Positions 1 to 12,773 of a stretch of DNA of 27,690 nucleotides are shown here, in pieces. The position numbers and the translations under genes are program-made. Positions within the stretch are counted from its first letter, which is position 1. Each line of letters opens with the position of its first letter. The stretch is from Acanthaster planci (Eukaryota; Echinodermata; Asteroidea; Valvatida; Acanthasteridae): positions 844,899 to 872,588 of the forward strand of contig NW_019091450.1 of assembly GCF_001949145.1 (NCBI RefSeq), written 5' to 3'. The notes under the pieces were generated by a model. It was not told the DNA's origin. It did no database searches and saw only the letters and a list, made by a program, of their open reading frames with translations.

Positions 1-3000
1 CAGGTTGATGCATTTTGTATGAGTGGTCCTAAACTTTTGCAATGACTGTGCTGGGTATACTACATACTTTAACAGACACAAAAGCCTAAGGCAAGCTACT
101 CTTCTGTTAAAAATAGATTCATTCAAACACATGATAGATGCTAGTTGAACGCACCTAATGTGGTGTGCAGTAATTAACGTTCTCAGAGATCACCACAACT
201 GCTGGTGTCTGGAGTTGCACATGTTAACTGCCAGTGATCTTGAGTAAATCACAGTTGTAACAAAATCATGGTATCAAGATGAGAAATAATTCACCAACAG
301 GCATGATGGTCAGGAATTCACCATTTGGGCAAATTGAATACGATAAACTGCTGGGTGAATTAATCAAAAAGGCAATTGAGAAATACCTGCATGTGGCTGA
401 TACTTTTCTTGGCCGGGGAGCTTTACCCCGATGTTTAAGCCTTCCTCCACTTGCTTCTCGTTTAGGAGTAAGGCCATGTATATGGAGGTATAGTCCACTA
501 GCCTGGCCCTAATGAAGTTGAGTCTCATGCCACTCTTCGACGTTTCCTTGACTTTCCTCATGCATCACTGCCAAACCTCTTTGCTGAAAAACTTTGAATT
601 CATTCAGTTACAGTCAATAACGATGTTATAACCTTTAAAATACATGGCACTGATCACCCCTGTAAAAAATTTTGGCGTCATAAAATTTAAATACCTGAAA
701 TTCAAAAGTGACAGCATCCAGAAATTGGCACAGATTTGGCTGACTGTTCCCTATTTGTGGCACAATTGAACAAATCTCTGAAAATCCCACACAAGAAGTT
801 CTTCAAAGTTAATAACTTCCAGTATTACTCCTAAATATACATGTATACATGTTCACACTTACTTTCAGAAAAGTAGGCGTAACGTTAGTAGTTACTTTCT
901 TCACTGTGGGTACTTTTCAAAGCGTTCATTTTGCATTTCAGAAAAAAAATTAAAAAGGAAATCAGGTCAACAGACCTACATACAGTACATGATTGATGTA
1001 ATTGGAAAGGCTTTGGAACTCAGTAAAGTACACAGTGAGTAGCAAGTGTGTGAACTCGGCATTGTCGTCATGTATGATGCAGGCCTACGTAGACCTACAT
1101 GATCATGGACGTAGGCCTATTGAAAGATAGACGGTAAACAAGGCCTGATGTATACTCCTCCATCATACACTGGGCCCTGTTCCGCTTCAAAGGGATTTCT
1201 CTCGAAAAACTTTATCCAGGAAATCTGGGGGCATAACTATACATCCACTCGATTTTATGAGCTGAAATTGCACCGGTGTGTTCACTACTTACGGTGTAAA
1301 CCATCCGCTAGGTTGCTAATTGCAGATAACTCGCCTTTTCCTCGTTTGAAGGAAAAAATGTTGCCTTTTGCCGTTTTCCTACTCCGGACGAATTTTGCCA
1401 CACTTGCACAAAACTGATGGCTGTTCGTCACTTTCGTGTCACGTCACAGAGTGTGAGCTGCACTACCAAGGATTTGCCACAAGCAGTGTGTGACTGAACA
1501 GGGAACCAGCCAAGGAGGTTTCATAAAGTTTAACTGACGCAATCTGGGTTAATTTTTATTTTCAAACGATGCTGCAAAAGTGTCTTTACATTTCAGCACT
1601 CGGTCAAATCGAAGGAACACTCGATAACTCAAAGTCAGCTAACTCGAAAATCGCTGATTCTTTGTGGTAGCAATGTGGTGAGCACACTGGATGGAGGATA
1701 CTTTGTGCATGCCGGGGCGATAGCCTTGGTGCCGCCCCCCGCTAAACTCCAGCACAGGTGCGCCGCTCACATGGCGACTGTCCAATCACAACCACTTACA
1801 TCACCAGGCATTCAAACCTGCTACATGTACATGTATGTCATTGTTACAATTAAGGGGTAAAGCAAACAGTGGCATATGGACACTGTGAATTTTTTCTGAC
1901 TTTTTTATTTCAGTTCCAAAATACGAACAGTCATTCGACATTACAAATATAGACCTGTTTCACTGATAAATAATCACTTTTGGGTAACAACAGGGATTTT
2001 TCTTATTCAAATCCCAACAGTCGTACATTTTAGTAGCTTTTTGCACATCATTGTACAATTTACATACATAATTTGTTTCAATAGGATTTGTATGGTACAG
2101 CGTACTTTTTATACAAAACTAGGCAATGTACAATATGCACTGCACAGGACACAGATCCCCCATAATGCCACAGGTGAACACGTCAGAGACAAGGACCATT
2201 CCACTATATCCAGGGGGGTTTCTGTTGTACATGTGTATAATATATAAATAATCATTTCAATTAAAATAATTACCCTGGAAATAGTGGAACGGCAATTTGA
2301 AAGGAAACACAACCAACACAACAAAAACGACTCACTTGCTTAGTCACCGGCACTATCACAGGACAGGGAGACACAGATGACTCGTAACCACGGTAGCCAA
2401 AAAGCACTGTGCCTTTCATTCAATGTACAATATAGGCAGGACAGTAACTCAACCACTCTGTTCACATTAATTACATGGGTTTTTTTCTACACAAATTAAC
2501 ACATAATTCCATTCAAGATGTACCTACATGTATGTCAAGGAAGCTTCATTTGATTGGACCAAACGCCCCATCATGTTAATTACTATTAAGAGTAAGGGGG
2601 ATATTTTCAAGGTTTGCTTACTAATTTGAATACAGCATCGTGTTTCTTGTGATGTACAAGCTTGTCCAGGCAAGGTTATGCACAAGCATTAGGCTATGTA
2701 CATTTTCTGACTGCTACACTCCTTGCTCTGATCTCTTCTGCAAACGAAAAGAAGTTGCCCCAAATGTGCTGGATTCTTGCCTCCTAAAGTGTCAGATTAA
2801 ATGAGTGGAAAGAGTTCTGAACTGAGGAAGTAGAACAGGCACTGACAACCATCGCTGTTCGTACTTTCCTGAGTTTAGAAATTCTCCTCTTTTCTTAGCC
2901 CTCTGGGGTTGCTTCCCCGAAGCAATTATTGTCATGACAATATTTGAATAGTGCATTGAACAATTAAACTGTGGGTGACTATGCACTTTCGCTGCATCAC

Positions 3001-6000
3001 AATATGAAATAGAATAAAGTCTTCACAACACAGGCAGGCATGACTTGAAAGAGGCAAGGATATCTCAGACATCCTGCAGCCTTTTGAAACTTGTCCCAGT
3101 CCATCACTTGAGTAAAGAGCTTGTGTGTACGCATGCTGCAGACTGCCAGCATTCGGCAAGCTTAATGTACACGTGCACCATCCACTCAGACAACAATACC
3201 AGTAAACGAAGTTGACACTTGTGGGCAAATGCAATAACAGATGACATCAAGACTGTCCCACAAAGCAAACCCTGTTTGTACCAGTGCACCACTGGGCTGA
3301 TTTGAGCAATACATGAACACCATTCCAAATTCCACAGCGGAAATAAACCAGAGTAGCCATACTGAATTTCTAATTGAAAGTCCTTTTGAAGAGAACCCCC
3401 CTCCAAGTATACCAAAACAGTGTGTCAGTATCCTGCTTTCAGTGATAAATTTCATTAAACGCCGTTAAATATTATATGTAATTACAACTTCAAGCGACAT
3501 TAAAGTGCATCCACATTTAGCATAAACTGGTGCCAAATCCAGGCATGAAGTAAAGACACGACCTAAAATGGTACCAAAAATAACATCTTTAAATTAAAAG
3601 GTGAGATCATTACACATTGATCAACAGATGACAAAAAGGTGACTTCCAGTTTAAGAAAATGTGGGCATCAAAAAGTGTTCAGTGATTTTTGAGATACGAT
3701 TCCCATTTCTGCCCAATAGAACAAATGAATCAGCCAATCTGCTGTAATGCAAAACTGGGGTAAATCAAAGCTCTGGAGAGTGCACCCTCGTCTGTCAACA
3801 GAATCAGAGCTGCACTTGCTGCTGACTTCACATGCAAGCCTTCCAAAACTTGTCAGTGAATTTCACCTGACTTAACCCAGCAAATCCTTGGCTGCCATAG
3901 CTTTTTGATACGCCGTACAGCTTTAAACAGTACCTTTCACAATGGATATCAATCAGAACTATTGTCGTTTTCCACTCCCATGCACAATAATACGCATATA
4001 CGTCGGGATGAGGATCTGTGTGATAAAGTGCATGAAAATGAAGTGCTGCTTTGCCCTTTCTAATGCAAAATGACAACAAAATTGAAGAAAATTGCATGTA
4101 AGACTCATTTTGTCGGATCTAGTCACAAAAAAATTGTTTGACCATTTTTCTGCGGTACCGACACATTGACGAGTTACAATGACGAGGTTGTATCGATACA
4201 AACAGGAGACTTCCCAGATACATGACAAAAATATTACAAATACAATAAAAAATATGGGGTATGTCACATGACCAGCTCAACTTGATGCAATCACAGGAAT
4301 ACACTGAGCAGTGCAGTGATTGGTAAAAGTTAACCAAATAATGTCAAAGACAATAACTTGTGTTCAGCCATTTGTGTCTGTGTTGAATGCTTCGCAATAT
4401 ACACATACATGTACAAGGTGCCCGGACCAGGAGCTATTTTTGACCGCACGTTTTTGTATCATCATTTTGGGCAAACTACATGTACTGTCCCATGGTGGGC
4501 CCTGAAATTAAATCCTCATTCACGACAGAAATGTCACAATACCACAAAGTGATTTTTGAAGCACTTGGAATTTTTTTTTCATGAAATCATGAAAACACCC
4601 ACACAAGACAGAAACAAAAATTCAAGAAAAAGAGATTTGGAGATGGACATGAAAGATACATGTATCTATGACTATGAAATATTTCCCCGGTGGCCCTGTG
4701 GTACCTCCATCGATTCAACAGTCAAGCTCGTTGATTGCCGTCCAAAGCATACTATGTAGCCCAACAGAAATTCATGGGTTCCTAGATTCCTAAATTCATC
4801 ATAAAAATGTGGTACCTGTGTTAATTTATAATACCAGTTTTAATGGCAAGTCTACAATACCTCAGAATTCATTCAGAATTTTTTTCGAATGGCTCTACCG
4901 GTATAATCCCTACTGTATATTCAAACGGAAATCAACATTAGCATAAGAATTAATAGTTTCCTCACAACTTATGTTGAAGTTAAGATCATAAAAAGGTAGA
5001 ATTCATTAAAAACCAGTTTTAAAACACATTTTGCAAATAATGACAAAGTATTTCTTTTGGCATTCATTACATCTCGGCACTGACTGGGGTATACCACTTG
5101 TGCTGTTTTACAGTCTTAAAATTGATTGATTCTGTGAAAGAGGTCCAAAAATTGACGAAGCCTCTTCCATGCGACAAACAGGTTTCAGCTTTCCTTTGCG
5201 TCAAATTGAACATTTTCACGTCCGTAACGTGTATGGCGATACCTTAAAATGCAGTGCACGAGACAAAAGTGTGACTTATAAAAATAGGAAGTTCAGTCTG
5301 ATATTTGAAAAGGATCTCTACCAGTACATGATTGTCAACATTCTTCGATGTTATAAAAACTTGGGAATAAATAGCATGGCTTTACAAATAAAGGTGCTGA
5401 TCGATATGAAGAGAGGTCGCATTGCAAGTACTAAAATATAATTTTTGTCAAATTTGTAGCTTCAAAGTCAAGGCAATTGATAACTTACCAATTTCACATT
5501 ATTATTACAATATTCAAACACTTTTTTCACTTATTTAGATGTAGACAATAATAAATAATCCAATATTTATATGTATACAATAAAACCGAGACTTGTGCTG
5601 TTCCACCTCCCAATTTTTCTTTTGTTCATCACAGATTGTTTAAAAATCAAGCAACAAAGTTTATGCGAACAGAGCAAGTCTTTCAGTGCATCAAGAACAT
5701 GTATTATTGATCACAAAATGTGCGCACATACATACACACCAACATGCGGACTGACAAACACACAAAGCAGCTTCATACAATTGTATCTTTGGTGTCATTG
5801 ACGCTTCGTCAAAATTGCTAACAATCATATTTGGACTTGCATGTTTATTTACATGTACGGTTTTCCCAGTTCAGTGATTGAAATTTCATTGTGTGGTATT
5901 TTATACCGTAACAGAGTTTCTGATTGGGTTCACATCAAACAGAAACTTAAACGCGAGCAGAGAATGTCAATCCTGGCACAGTGTTCGTCACTCCTTCACG

Positions 6001-6118
6001 AGAGCAGCACGTGCACAGTGCGTCCATGCCTCGTTGCATTGCTTCCGCTTATACGTTGCAAACGTGACTGAACAAAAACACCACCCAAATGGACTACGAA
6101 ACAAAATGGCAGGCAAGC
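1..6118. other. Non-coding region downstream of SIK3-like gene (left part)
   Basis: No coding region is supported here. Short open frames occur on both strands, but none has a recognisable domain or sustained coding bias. The best of them, minus 561-364 (start GMRLNFIRARLVDY, ending at a possible donor GCAG-GTATTT near 390), is only weakly coding-like. A CpG-containing patch near 1140-1460 includes a CRE-like TCACGTCAC. A small inverted repeat AGGCCTACGT/ACGTAGGCCT lies at about 1082-1115. Eight TACATGTA palindromes are scattered through the region. Confidence 0.6.
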
Positions 6119-6325
6119 ACGGGACAATAGCTGAGTCCGTCGCAAGTCCCTGCATGTCCATCACAATTACGTCATCCAGCCTCAAATCAAGTCACAAGCT
6201 AATCAAGTGAACTGCGACAAGTATTCCTTTGTCATCGTTCGCCCTATACATGTACATGTATACTGGTGACCGGTCTTGTCACTGGACTTGTGAAGGGATT
6301 TGTGATGGGCTCAACTGCAACACTG
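6119..6325 (+). mobile_element. Degraded hAT-like MITE, third family member
   Basis: This segment is related to the element at 19560-19750. Shared landmarks in order are AGCTGAG near the left end, TCAAGTCACAAGCTAATCAA, GCATTCCTTTGTCA-like sequence (here GTATTCCTTTGTCATCGTTC), a GTGACCGGTCTTGTCACTGG block, and the right end CTCAACTGCAACACTG. The inverted ends are AGCTGAGTCCGTCGCAAGTC (left) against AGTTGAGCCCATCACAAATC (right, complement). The outermost left bases have decayed and I find no clear 8-bp target duplication, so the left border is approximate. A double TACATGTA sits inside at 6247-6260. Confidence 0.6.
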
Positions 6326-9300
6326 CGATGCGAAACTTATGTCAAGCGTAACTTCAACCAAACGTCTGATCAAAATCCATGCAGTTGCAGGGGAGGGTTT
6401 TACACCCCTCTCCTTTGATGAAAGTTTGAAATGTACACAAGCCCACGTGCAAGATCATTTGCTTTCAGTGTCATCTTGACAAAATGTATGCCTTCCAAGT
6501 TGCCCCCGCCCCCTCTGAAATTTTATCCCAGTTCCATTACTACATCCATGGCCAAGATGCCGTAGCTCAACACTACCCCACAGAGGTTTCCACAGAAATC
6601 TCCATAATACATGTACTAAGCAAACCCAATGAAGCTTTTCACAGGTCTTCATCAAGTGCCAAGTACCTAAGCCTCAACATATCTCTCATAGCCCAAATCT
6701 ACCGTGACTTCTCGAAGGGGCCAAGTCTTGTAGCACTTCATAAAAACCCCATCAAAGACAGCATAACATTCGCGATTTCAAATGCCTGAACTACCCTCTA
6801 GAATGACATTGTACAATACTGGATGTGTGCCAAAATACCCTGTTTCTCAAGTCATGCGAGTCAGGACATTTCCCTTCCATTACAGAACCTGAGGCCTATT
6901 CATTTCATGTATGCCCTTTCCTCGTCCAACAAAGCATCCCGAGCATGTGTGACTGTTCTTTACCTTTTTTGAGCCAGACTCCTAACTATCACAAGATAGC
7001 ATCTCAAGGATTGTCCTGTGTTGCTTTTCTAGTTTCACAAAGTGTTCCAAATTTGTACTGGTATTCCATACATGCAGGAACCTTGATGTGGTGAATTTGG
7101 TAATGCGTAAGGTACACATTTATATGTACATGTACCCCAAACATAGAATCCTCTTTCAAAGCCTAAAGTTTCTCCACAACTACACAAAAACACCTAAATT
7201 CAATGGTATGTGCATCCAACATCTCGCTTCTCTTACCACAGCAGTAAAGATATTTTCTTCACATTAACAATGAAACAAAAAAGGAAAACATAGCACCATG
7301 TAAATTTATTTTCACAATGATACAAGTCTCCCTTGCTTTACCCCAAACACAGACTTGCTGCGTCAATTGATTTCAATTCAATTCTGAAGAATATATGGCG
7401 ACTTGTGGGCAACATCAAAAGCCAACAAGTTTCACTCAGAAAATAGCAATATGAATTGTAGCAATAAAAGAGCATGCAAAATGTGCAAGGAATAAACCAA
7501 ATCAAAATATTCCTCAGCTGCTGAAATTTTTGAATTTTTTGAAGCTTTTTTTTGGCATCTTGGAGGATACATGAAACAGGAGGTACAGAATTTAGCTCCC
7601 AATTTCATTTCCCAAAAACATTTCCTTAAGATCCCCAAAATTGGTCCCAAAATAGCCCTGCTTCCGATAACATGCCTCTCAAAAATAGAATCACTGACTC
7701 AGATTTGGTGGGGGGGGGTGTTGTCCTAATTGGATGGGTATTCAATTCAATTTCAGCCTGCACAATTTCTATATAATGCTATAAAAGTTGTAAAACTGCC
7801 ATGAAATTTGATAAAAACTTGCCTTGATTAATATAACAATTATCACAGTCAGTAAATATTGAAAAAAAAAAAAAAACGGAAAATTCAGGTCGGGCACAAG
7901 ATGTCATTTACAATGCTAGTCACAACAGCAACTGTGCCAATAATGCCTGTATATCGCAGGGTAGGCCTACCGGTAAGCATGTGTAGTGCATCTGTGAGGC
8001 GGGTGTTGAATACATGTACATGTAGATGGGACAACTCTACCCTTCATCAAGTCATCCATTAAGACAACTCGACTGGACACGGCTTGAATATGACAAGAGC
8101 GCTGGTCATCAAGTTGCAGATCAATGTGTTGGGGCAGATATGCGTGTGTCACTTTATTTTTTTATTCTTCAGATCCCCACCACAACCAAGAGTCCAAATA
8201 GATAACGCCAATCACCGTTAATTCCAGGGTTTCCAGGGATTCAACAATAATTTTCCAACAAAAATTAATGAAAGCTATGGCTCCTGTTAAAAGTTTGTCT
8301 CCAAGCAAGGAAAGATGGGCTATACTTAAGCCTTTTGCGAGTTATATCTGAGTAACGTATGGTACTCTGAGTTTCCTGATAGTACATAGACATAACAACT
8401 TGAAGTCCCCAGACTAAAGACACTGTTGCTATACCTTGTGATTCGGGGCAAGCTTTTGCATAGCAACCACCATCTCTGAAATGGACTGGTTCCTTTGTGC
8501 CCTTCTTATCCATTGAGAACAGTGTATTGGTGCAAGGCGTCTCTTAGTCTTACGTGTATGTAACTAAGCAAAACCTTGCCCCAAACCAAGGGGTAAAGCA
8601 ACAGTGTCTTTAGCATGGAGAATGCAAGTTGTTATGTTCACGTGACCTTAAAGAACTCAGTGTACCAGATTTTATTCAAATGCGATGCACAAAAGGCTCA
8701 TTACAGCCAGCATCACAATTAACAAGTCTTTGCAATGTTGAGGGAAACACCTTGTTATACTGCATGAGGCCATCCTTCAATACAGAGCACTGGGCCATCT
8801 GTGAAGCTTCAACGTGCCATTGGATTAATCCACATTCAAGGATTCAGGAGTCAGGGAGCCGTAGCAAAGAGGTACGTTTCAAAACGTGCTTAACCATCTG
8901 ATCACTGATCATGTTTGAGAAGTGTTATTTCAATATTCGAAGACACAGGTCAGTTTTCCCATCAAAATTGAAGGGAACTTAGTTTCCCTAATCGCTTTAA
9001 AACATTCCTGGTGTGACCATGTGAGAAATGAAAATAAAATTTGTTACTAAAGCAGCAGCAAGAGGCCACTGTGAGCCAACTTCCCGAAATGAATTCACGA
9101 AGCCAGCGTAAACCTCGAGAAAAGCCGCAAGTTGGAGGAGCTACTATAATCAAGACCACAGGCAAGGGCAAATTTGTCAGGAATTGGTTGGGTGAGGGAT
9201 ACGATATTCCAAAGGCATTGCCCCTAAAAAACATACATGTACATGAAGTGTGGATGCTGGCCCAGCAGCCAAAGGCAATTTAGGATGAATGTCCATCAGA

Positions 9301-11030
9301 GCCTGAGCATTCCGTAGAACCGCATTTTACTACTACATGTACATGCATAATAAAATCAGTGGGCAGCTGAAGGTGTTGGGGGGGCGTGGGATCTGACTAA
9401 CAGGCCTATGACTGCAACAGAAGTGGCAGTGTTTCCACAATGCCCCCTAGATGCACCATGCAGTTATCACTGTGTGACATCACTGCACAAGTCCTGTCTG
9501 GTGTCCTGACTTGGCCGTTTAGGGTTTTTGTGCTGGAGTAATGTACGGACCCTGGGTACACGTGCTTTATCTCTCATGCACCACTCTCTTCCTCACGAAG
9601 TTCCTCAAAGATAATCTCTCCTCTGTTCCCACAAACACAAGCACTTTGTCCGAAATACACAAACATGCAACGTCTGTAACACACGTACATGTAACTGACA
9701 AATTCTGGACAAATTTCTGTGGAGCATTGCCAAGTGTCTTGGCAATGACATCGTTGATGTTTACCAATTACAAATTCAATATTATTGTGCGCACCAAAAT
9801 AAAGTAGCAAAATAAAAAGTGGTTAATTTTCATACCAAATCAACCAAAAATACATGTAGTTCAGCAAACAAGCAAATTTCAAAATCGTGAAAACAATACC
9901 TTTTTAGAAAATATACATTCTTTACGGTCAGATGAAAATGTTGGTTGAAGCACACTTTGTGAATGAGAATAAATCTGTTTAGCAAATTGCTACAAAACAG
10001 ACACAATTCCAGAGCCATCCACTTTCACGGTGGAATATAAAAAACAGTAGCCCATTAAAACCGATTGGTTTTCAAGGGTGACTGGCTTTCAGCAAACTCA
10101 ACCAGTCACAAACAAAACCCGGCAGTACAACTACTCACAACTTACAGTGTTGATCTGTGCACGTGAAGCACTGCTCAAATAAATGCTGCAATCGTCCACT
10201 CGCTAGCCACCATCCTTTTTTTTTACACGAGTCATTCTACAAGCACACATTGTTGACAGATAAGTATCAACAAGATGCATCGATACAAATGGAGCAGCAA
10301 TTCATGAACAGGTGCATGGATGTGTACCCAGTTGGCATGCCACCATGTCAGATGCTTGACAGAGCCACTCATACATGTATATCAACCTGTCAGTTTGGCA
10401 AGGTGGCCAGTGAAATGACTCACACAGTATGGTTACTGCTACTGAACTGGCAACATACTCAAAACTGTGACAAGCTGTGCATAGAGTGTGAAAATGTTGA
10501 CACATGTATCAACGAATCACCATTTGTGGAGATGAGCTTCAGTGAATCAACAGAAACTATCTGTTGAGAAACATAATAAGGGACAGGATACCTTAGTGTT
10601 TGCTTTGAGTGCCAGAACAGCTAATTTTGTTGATCATCTAAACACCGTGCTGAACACAAACTCATCCAGGATAAAGCTTGAAACCAAATACGTCGGTTGA
10701 AGCTCCTGGACCATCTACCATGTACTTGGCCACACATCCTCTGGCGTGCCAATGACTACATATGAATGACTACGATTAGCTTGTGGGCTCTGCTGTCACT
10801 GTCACTTGCTTGTCAACACGCAGCTGACTTGTGGATCCACGTTTTGCAGCTGATGCGAGGCTATGACTTTTGACAGATGACTGGCTGTCCGCATTCCACA
10901 GATGCAAACAGCATGTCATCAGGGTCTAGAAGGAAACTGACCTTGCCAAGTCACACCTGATCTGCCGTCGAAGTGCTAGCAAATTCTTAAAAGAGCTTCT
11001 CCTGTCTTTGAGATGCACTAACAGTGTGTG
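6326..11030. other. Non-coding region immediately 3' of the SIK3-like stop codon
   Basis: The part next to 11030 is presumably SIK3 3' UTR, but its end cannot be fixed. An AATAAA on the minus strand at 8676-8671 is the nearest canonical signal I noticed, which would imply a 2.3-kb UTR. Short open frames (for example plus 10157-10567 and plus 9041-9283) look like chance. Features are an A-run at 7861-7876, a G-run at 7709-7718, a perfect 10-bp hairpin at 9725-9747 and nine TACATGTA copies. Confidence 0.55.
9725..9747. repeat. Perfect 10-bp stem, 3-nt loop hairpin
   Basis: CATTGCCAAG, loop TGT, CTTGGCAATG. It also forms two NFI-like half sites (GCCAA/TTGGC) facing outward. It may be chance or a minimal palindrome. 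Confidence 0.9.
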
Positions 11031-11626
11031 TTACAAATTCATTGTCGCCAGGATATCCTGGCAGAGTTCGTTGTACTGCATGGCGTCTCCAGCCAACTGA
11101 CGCAGCTTCAGGCCATTCAGCGCCAAGCCGGGCACCCGGCACACCTCCATCTCCATGCGCACACCGTTCTGGTGTAGTTGGAAGAGGTTCTCGATGTTCT
11201 CATAGATCAGAGCCGGCTGCTTGCAGTCCAGAGTCCGCCTGATCTCTGCCACAATCTCATTTAGCCCTTTGCAGGTGGTCATGCAAAAGGACTTGGCGTG
11301 TTTGATCGGGGAGGGCTCAGCAGCATGCATGTCCGACTCACTCAAGGTCATACTGCAGCTCATGTTCATCCCCTGAGCTATTAATGGTGGTATATGCTGC
11401 AACTGACCAGAGGCACTGTCCAGCTTCCTGATCCCGCTGCTGCCACTATCAACGCTGTTGTTGTTGGTGGTGTTGAAAAACTGGCTCAGGTCACCTGAGG
11501 GGACACGAATTGTTCTGCGTAGCAGCTGCGTTGGAACTTGGGCATCAACCCCAGGCATTGCGTTGTGCCGTTGGTGATTGCGACTTTGCCTGATGTTGCC
11601 ATCGGTCAGCCCAAATGCTAGAAATC
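11031..11626 (-). CDS. SIK3: SIK3-like terminal exon f with KA1-like domain and stop
   Basis: The acceptor is gcctgtgcag before GATTTCTAGC, phase 1, completing the Gly codon begun in exon e. A second in-phase AG lies 9 nt further in (tttctag). The exon encodes FLAFGLTDGNIRQSRNHQRH, a Ser/Asn-rich stretch, then RTIRVPSGDLSQFF and a compact C-terminal domain, ending ATMNL and TAA at 11031-11033. The last 79 residues have a KA1-type signature: MEMEVCRVPGLALNGLKLRQ, then LAGDAMQYNELCQDIL. MARK kinases end in a similar EVCxLPxLSLNGxxFxRISG motif. I know of no KA1 domain at the end of vertebrate SIK3. No AATAAA lies within 2 kb downstream on this strand; the first one I noticed is at 8676-8671, so the 3' UTR end is undefined. 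Confidence 0.88.
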
Positions 11627-12737
11627 CTGCACAGGCATTACATGTACATTCAATATTCAAGTTTCCAACTTTCACATTATTGTACTCGAGTCTATGACCC
11701 TAACTCTAAATGGAGCCATTTAAAGGGAATCCACTGACCTATCACTGGATTAAAAGCTGACGTGAATGGTTTGCTCAACCGTGAACAAATAAAGAAGTCT
11801 ATGGTATGCAGTATTTATAAGACACTTTAAGAAACTAACCTGTCAACACAAAGCACACTTTCCTGAATTGGTCTGAATGTTGAAATATTGCCAGAAAAAC
11901 AAAAGGTGCACTGCTCCACAGCGACAAAAGCATTAACTAGTGCAGCTTTTACTGAGTACCAGCAGTTGGCTGCGTAATTTAATGCTCAGTTATTGTGTGG
12001 GACTGTTATCATTTGATGTAGCTTTCAGTACAAAGTAGGAATTGCTGTTGAAGTAAATCTTACCGATTACACCCTAAGCAACATTCAGATGGGAACTACC
12101 GGGAGTTATTAAAGCAATATTGCTCTTAGGTAGATGTGGGCTTACACGTACAGTACATACCCTGCACGACTGCTTCTCCCTGCGGTGCCTCCTGCATTGT
12201 GCTGGAGTCTTCCATAGCCTGTAACAAGTCGGTGTCATCAATCTCCTGCTGCTGGTTGATACCTTGCAAGTAGTTGAACGTTCCCGGCGACACCAGATTG
12301 GGCAGAGGGAAGCGCTGAGGGGGCGGCACCACTGGCATAGCCGGCTGCTGCTGGTCCCCGACGAGGTTGAACTGGAGACCCTCGTTCAGCCTGGGGAGGG
12401 GTAGATTTGGGGTTTCATGCGGTTGATTGGACGGGTGCTGGCCGGGGTGGAATGGCACTCCGCTTGTGTTTGTGACTGAGTGCGACTGCTGCTGCTGATG
12501 GTGAAAGAGACTGTTGGACTGTTGTGGTAAGGTCACATCGCTGGGTACTCCTTGCTGCCTGCTCATATCACAATCCATTTGTTCAAATGTGACACGTCGC
12601 TGTGCCTGTTGCTGCTGCTGATGTTGCTGCTGCTGCTGCTGCTGCTGTAAGAGATTGATCTGATGACCCTGAAGAGTCATCTGCTGTTGTAATGCCTCCT
12701 GCTTTTGCAGTGACTGAGCAGCTTGCATCATCTGCAA

Positions 12738-12773
<36 letters not shown>

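Noticed and set aside
364-561. Minus-strand frame with possible donor, exon of a neighbouring gene
   Set aside because: It looks mildly coding (LNFIRARLVDYTSIYMALLL), but the acceptor is ambiguous, a competing frame is equally open, and no family is recognised.
8671-8676. Poly(A) signal of the SIK3-like gene
   Set aside because: It is the nearest canonical AATAAA I noticed on the minus strand, but it lies 2.3 kb from the stop codon and has no supporting downstream element.
9041-9283. Plus-strand 80-aa frame rich in Lys/Arg
   Set aside because: No domain, no splice context, and an equally long frame lies on the other strand.
9567-9767. Minus-strand frame (MVNINDVIAKTLGNAPQKFV)
   Set aside because: Part of it is explained by the hairpin at 9725-9747. 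No homologue is recognised and both strands are open.
10157-10567. 136-aa plus-strand open frame
   Set aside because: No recognisable domain, atypical composition (many His, Cys and Met), and no splice or promoter context. Likely chance.
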